A DNA stretch of 57,258 bases from Acidobacteriota bacterium (GTDB lineage: Bacteria; Acidobacteriota; Vicinamibacteria; Vicinamibacterales; Fen-181), in assembly GCA_003170135.1 (NCBI GenBank), contig PMZR01000103.1, positions 1 to 57,258 on the forward strand. The letters are read 5' to 3'. Position numbers and translations under genes: made by a program. Of the stretch, positions 55,533 to 57,258 are shown piece after piece (position 1 is the first letter of the stretch; the number at the start of each line of letters is the position of its first letter). The notes beneath the pieces were generated by a model. It saw nothing but the letters and a program-made list of their open reading frames with translations, did not search any database and was not told the DNA's origin.

Positions 55533-57258
55533 TCAGGTCAGGCGCGCGAACCGGCGATTCGAGTCGGGAAAGTCTACCCCGAAAGCGCAGGCGGTGATCG
55601 TACCGAACACGACGCCGACGGCCGGTGCCGTCCAGTTCCAGAGGGGCGCGGGCGCCGGCCCGCCGTTCCCGATGGCCGTGAACAGAATGCCCATCAGGAC
55701 ACTGGCGATCGCCACCCACTGATACAGGCGCAGGCCGGCAACGACGGGCGTCTGCGGTTCGCCGCGGTATGCCTCTTCTGCGAAACGGCCGAGGCCGGAG
55801 ATTATCGCGAACACACCGGCGATGAGATGCAGCGGGGCACCGAGCATCCACAGCCGGCACACGACCAGCGCCACGAAGCCGTTCCACAGGATCGAATAGA
55901 GCGGCGTGGCGTGAACGGGCACGTCGCGGTAGTCGCTCAGTCGGCACACACGCGATCGTGGATGTCGATAGCGGATGCCGACATCCGCGCTGGCGGGCCG
56001 CCCGTGACAGCATCCCTGCACGAGGCAGCGCAGCCGCCCGATCGACTGCACGAACGGCGCGCCGACGGAGTAGGCGGCGAGCACAAGCCACGGGCTGACG
56101 CCAAACGCCGGCGCCGCGACCGACGACAGCGCAATCCCGGCGAAGCCGCCGTAAAAGCCATACGGGCGCAGCAGCCGTGGCGAACCTTCAATCCATTGCG
56201 CCCACAGCGCGGCGCCGACCACCGCCACGGCGGCGCTGAACAGAACCACCGCGATGTGCTCCGGGCCAACGAGGACGCCGACGATGGTGAGGCAGACGAA
56301 CGTGCCGAGCCCGGCATAGATGCCGTGGTTGATGATGCGAACAGGGCCGAGCCGCCATTCGCGCCACGAATTGGCGATGCGCTCGGAGCCCTGTCGCAGG
56401 GCGCTCCACACGCGATCAACGCGGAGCAGCACCATGCCGGCGACGAGTCCGGCGACGACGTCGACCAGCGCGTGCATGCCGGTCGTGAGGCAGGAGACCG
56501 CCACGCCGAAGGCCCAGAGCCAGCACAAGACGCGGCGCTTCAGCCCGGGTGTGACCATTCCTGCGATCAGCACGGCCCAGATGACGTGGAACGACGGCAG
56601 CGCCGCGACAAGCGGATACGTTCCCCGCTCCCACGTCAGCAGCCGATCGAGCCACGACGTTGGCGCGAACGGCCTGCGCGGGGCCAGCGTCGGACACGCG
56701 AGGTAGAAGGGCATCACGACGGCGGTTGCGATCCAGCCGCGAATCATGAACCGGCGCAACGCGCGGCGCGTCGGCGCCAGCAGCGGCGCGAGCGCCGCTG
56801 CGAAATACGGGCTGGCGTACAGGAGTTCCGTCGTGCCCACGATCGGCAACCGCCGCTCGAAGGCGAACTGCACGTCCAGCGCCCCCCGGGGAACGCCGGC
56901 CGAGATCACCAGTTCATAGCACGCGATCCACGGGATCAGCAGGAACAGGTAGCATCGCGCCCAGTCCGTCGCGCCAGGCCTGTCGTCGGAGTCGTCGGGC
57001 AACCAGCGGGGGCCTCGCGCACGCCCGGGCCCGAAGCGGGCCTCGAGGTCCGGTGCCTCGTAGCCGAGCGTCAACGCCGCGCAGCCGAGCGCGACCGTCG
57101 GCGTCACCAGCCACAAGCCGCTCGCCGATCGAGTGAGCATCGCCGTCCCGGCAACTGCGATCGAGAAGCCGACGTAAATCGGATGCGGCAGGAGCGCGTA
57201 GATGCCGGTCGCGACCAGCCGCGGCGGCGGGAAGGCATTCATCGGCAGGCCGCCGCCG
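55533..57258 (-). CDS. Three-domain membrane fusion: isoprenylcysteine-methyltransferase-like, PAP2-like and Lgt-like (5' end outside window)
   Basis: Numbering is from the first internal ATG (57242); the open frame and the homology continue upstream (GGGLP before the Met), so the gene is cut by the window edge. Domain 1 (about 1-70) has PPPRLVATGIYALLPHPIYVGF, the SAM-binding end of ICMT/PEMT-type membrane methyltransferases. Domain 2 (about 95-280) is PAP2-like: PSFH at 216-219 and TTGMHALVD at 253-261 give the catalytic His pair and Asp. Domain 3 (about 300-565) resembles prolipoprotein diacylglyceryl transferase: GRLRCLVQGCCHG (402-414), ATPLY (445-449) and GRFAEEAYRGE (485-494, with the conserved Arg). 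All three act on isoprenoid or lipid substrates at the inner membrane. The combined reaction is unknown. Confidence 0.8.
   Translation of the reverse strand, partial: GGGLPMNAFPPPRLVATGIYALLPHPIYVGFSIAVAGTAMLTRSASGLWLVTPTVALGCAALTLGYEAPDLEARFGPGRARGPRWLPDDSDDRPGATDWARCYLFLLIPWIACYELVISAGVPRGALDVQFAFERRLPIVGTTELLYASPYFAAALAPLLAPTRRALRRFMIRGWIATAVVMPFYLACPTLAPRRPFAPTSWLDRLLTWERGTYPLVAALPSFHVIWAVLIAGMVTPGLKRRVLCWLWAFGVAVSCLTTGMHALVDVVAGLVAGMVLLRVDRVWSALRQGSERIANSWREWRLGPVRIINHGIYAGLGTFVCLTIVGVLVGPEHIAVVLFSAAVAVVGAALWAQWIEGSPRLLRPYGFYGGFAGIALSSVAAPAFGVSPWLVLAAYSVGAPFVQSIGRLRCLVQGCCHGRPASADVGIRYRHPRSRVCRLSDYRDVPVHATPLYSILWNGFVALVVCRLWMLGAPLHLIAGVFAIISGLGRFAEEAYRGEPQTPVVAGLRLYQWVAIASVLMGILFTAIGNGGPAPAPLWNWTAPAVGVVFGTITACAFGVDFPDSNRRFARLT

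Overview
The window is high-GC, gene-dense bacterial DNA. It has signal-peptide proteins, Omp85 and TonB-receptor-like outer-membrane proteins, Wzm/Wzt polysaccharide export, a LigD ligase and a tungsten-type aldehyde:ferredoxin oxidoreductase. This suggests a soil or sediment Gram-negative of the Acidobacteriota (Vicinamibacteria-like) or a similar phylum. That placement is inferred from gene content only; no 16S or other marker gene is present. About 40 genes or gene remnants are supported. I see no tRNA, rRNA, CRISPR array or recognisable transposase.

Layout. 1-11.9 kb: secreted HExxH protein, phosphopantetheinyl transferase, DinB-like protein, POT peptide transporter, SpoIIE-type phosphatase, a broken F420-reductase/ankyrin chimera, a histidine kinase with its LuxR-type response regulator, and a DUF362 protein. 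11.9-23.8 kb: a second secreted HExxH protein, LigD, gamma-glutamyltransferase, AOR-family oxidoreductase, a beta-propeller gene bracketed by long inverted repeats, a DHCW-type cupin, and a secreted protein overlapping an Omp85 gene. 24-30 kb: envelope-glycan locus with ABC export permease and ATPase, a GT2 glycosyltransferase, two decayed glycosyltransferase remnants and a B12-binding radical SAM protein. 30-40.8 kb: thioesterase, ABC-F protein, BaiN/HI0933 flavoprotein, TonB-receptor-like protein, two secreted proteins and a sodium:solute symporter. 40.9-48.7 kb: one leftward cluster with a secreted GH38 alpha-mannosidase followed by a fructose-type PTS (IIC, IIB, and an HPr-EI-IIA fusion), readable as extracytoplasmic mannoside cleavage plus sugar uptake. 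48.9-57.3 kb: a radical SAM protein with three N-terminal beta-rich repeats, a separate overlapping SPASM ORF, two tandem paralogous polytopic membrane proteins, and a membrane fusion (isoprenylcysteine-methyltransferase-like, PAP2-like, Lgt-like) that runs off the right edge.

Most notable non-coding structure. (1) An about 270-bp palindromic element with about 33-bp terminal inverted repeats is present in two full copies (15.4 and 32.7 kb), plus the end of a third at base 1. Both copies can fold into the same long hairpin although the middle of the stem differs, which suggests selection on structure. (2) A 44-nt inverted repeat (39/44 identical) brackets one beta-propeller gene. (3) Short heptamer arrays sit at several gene borders. 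The best candidates for undescribed biology are the radical SAM/SPASM locus, the three-domain membrane fusion and the palindromic element.
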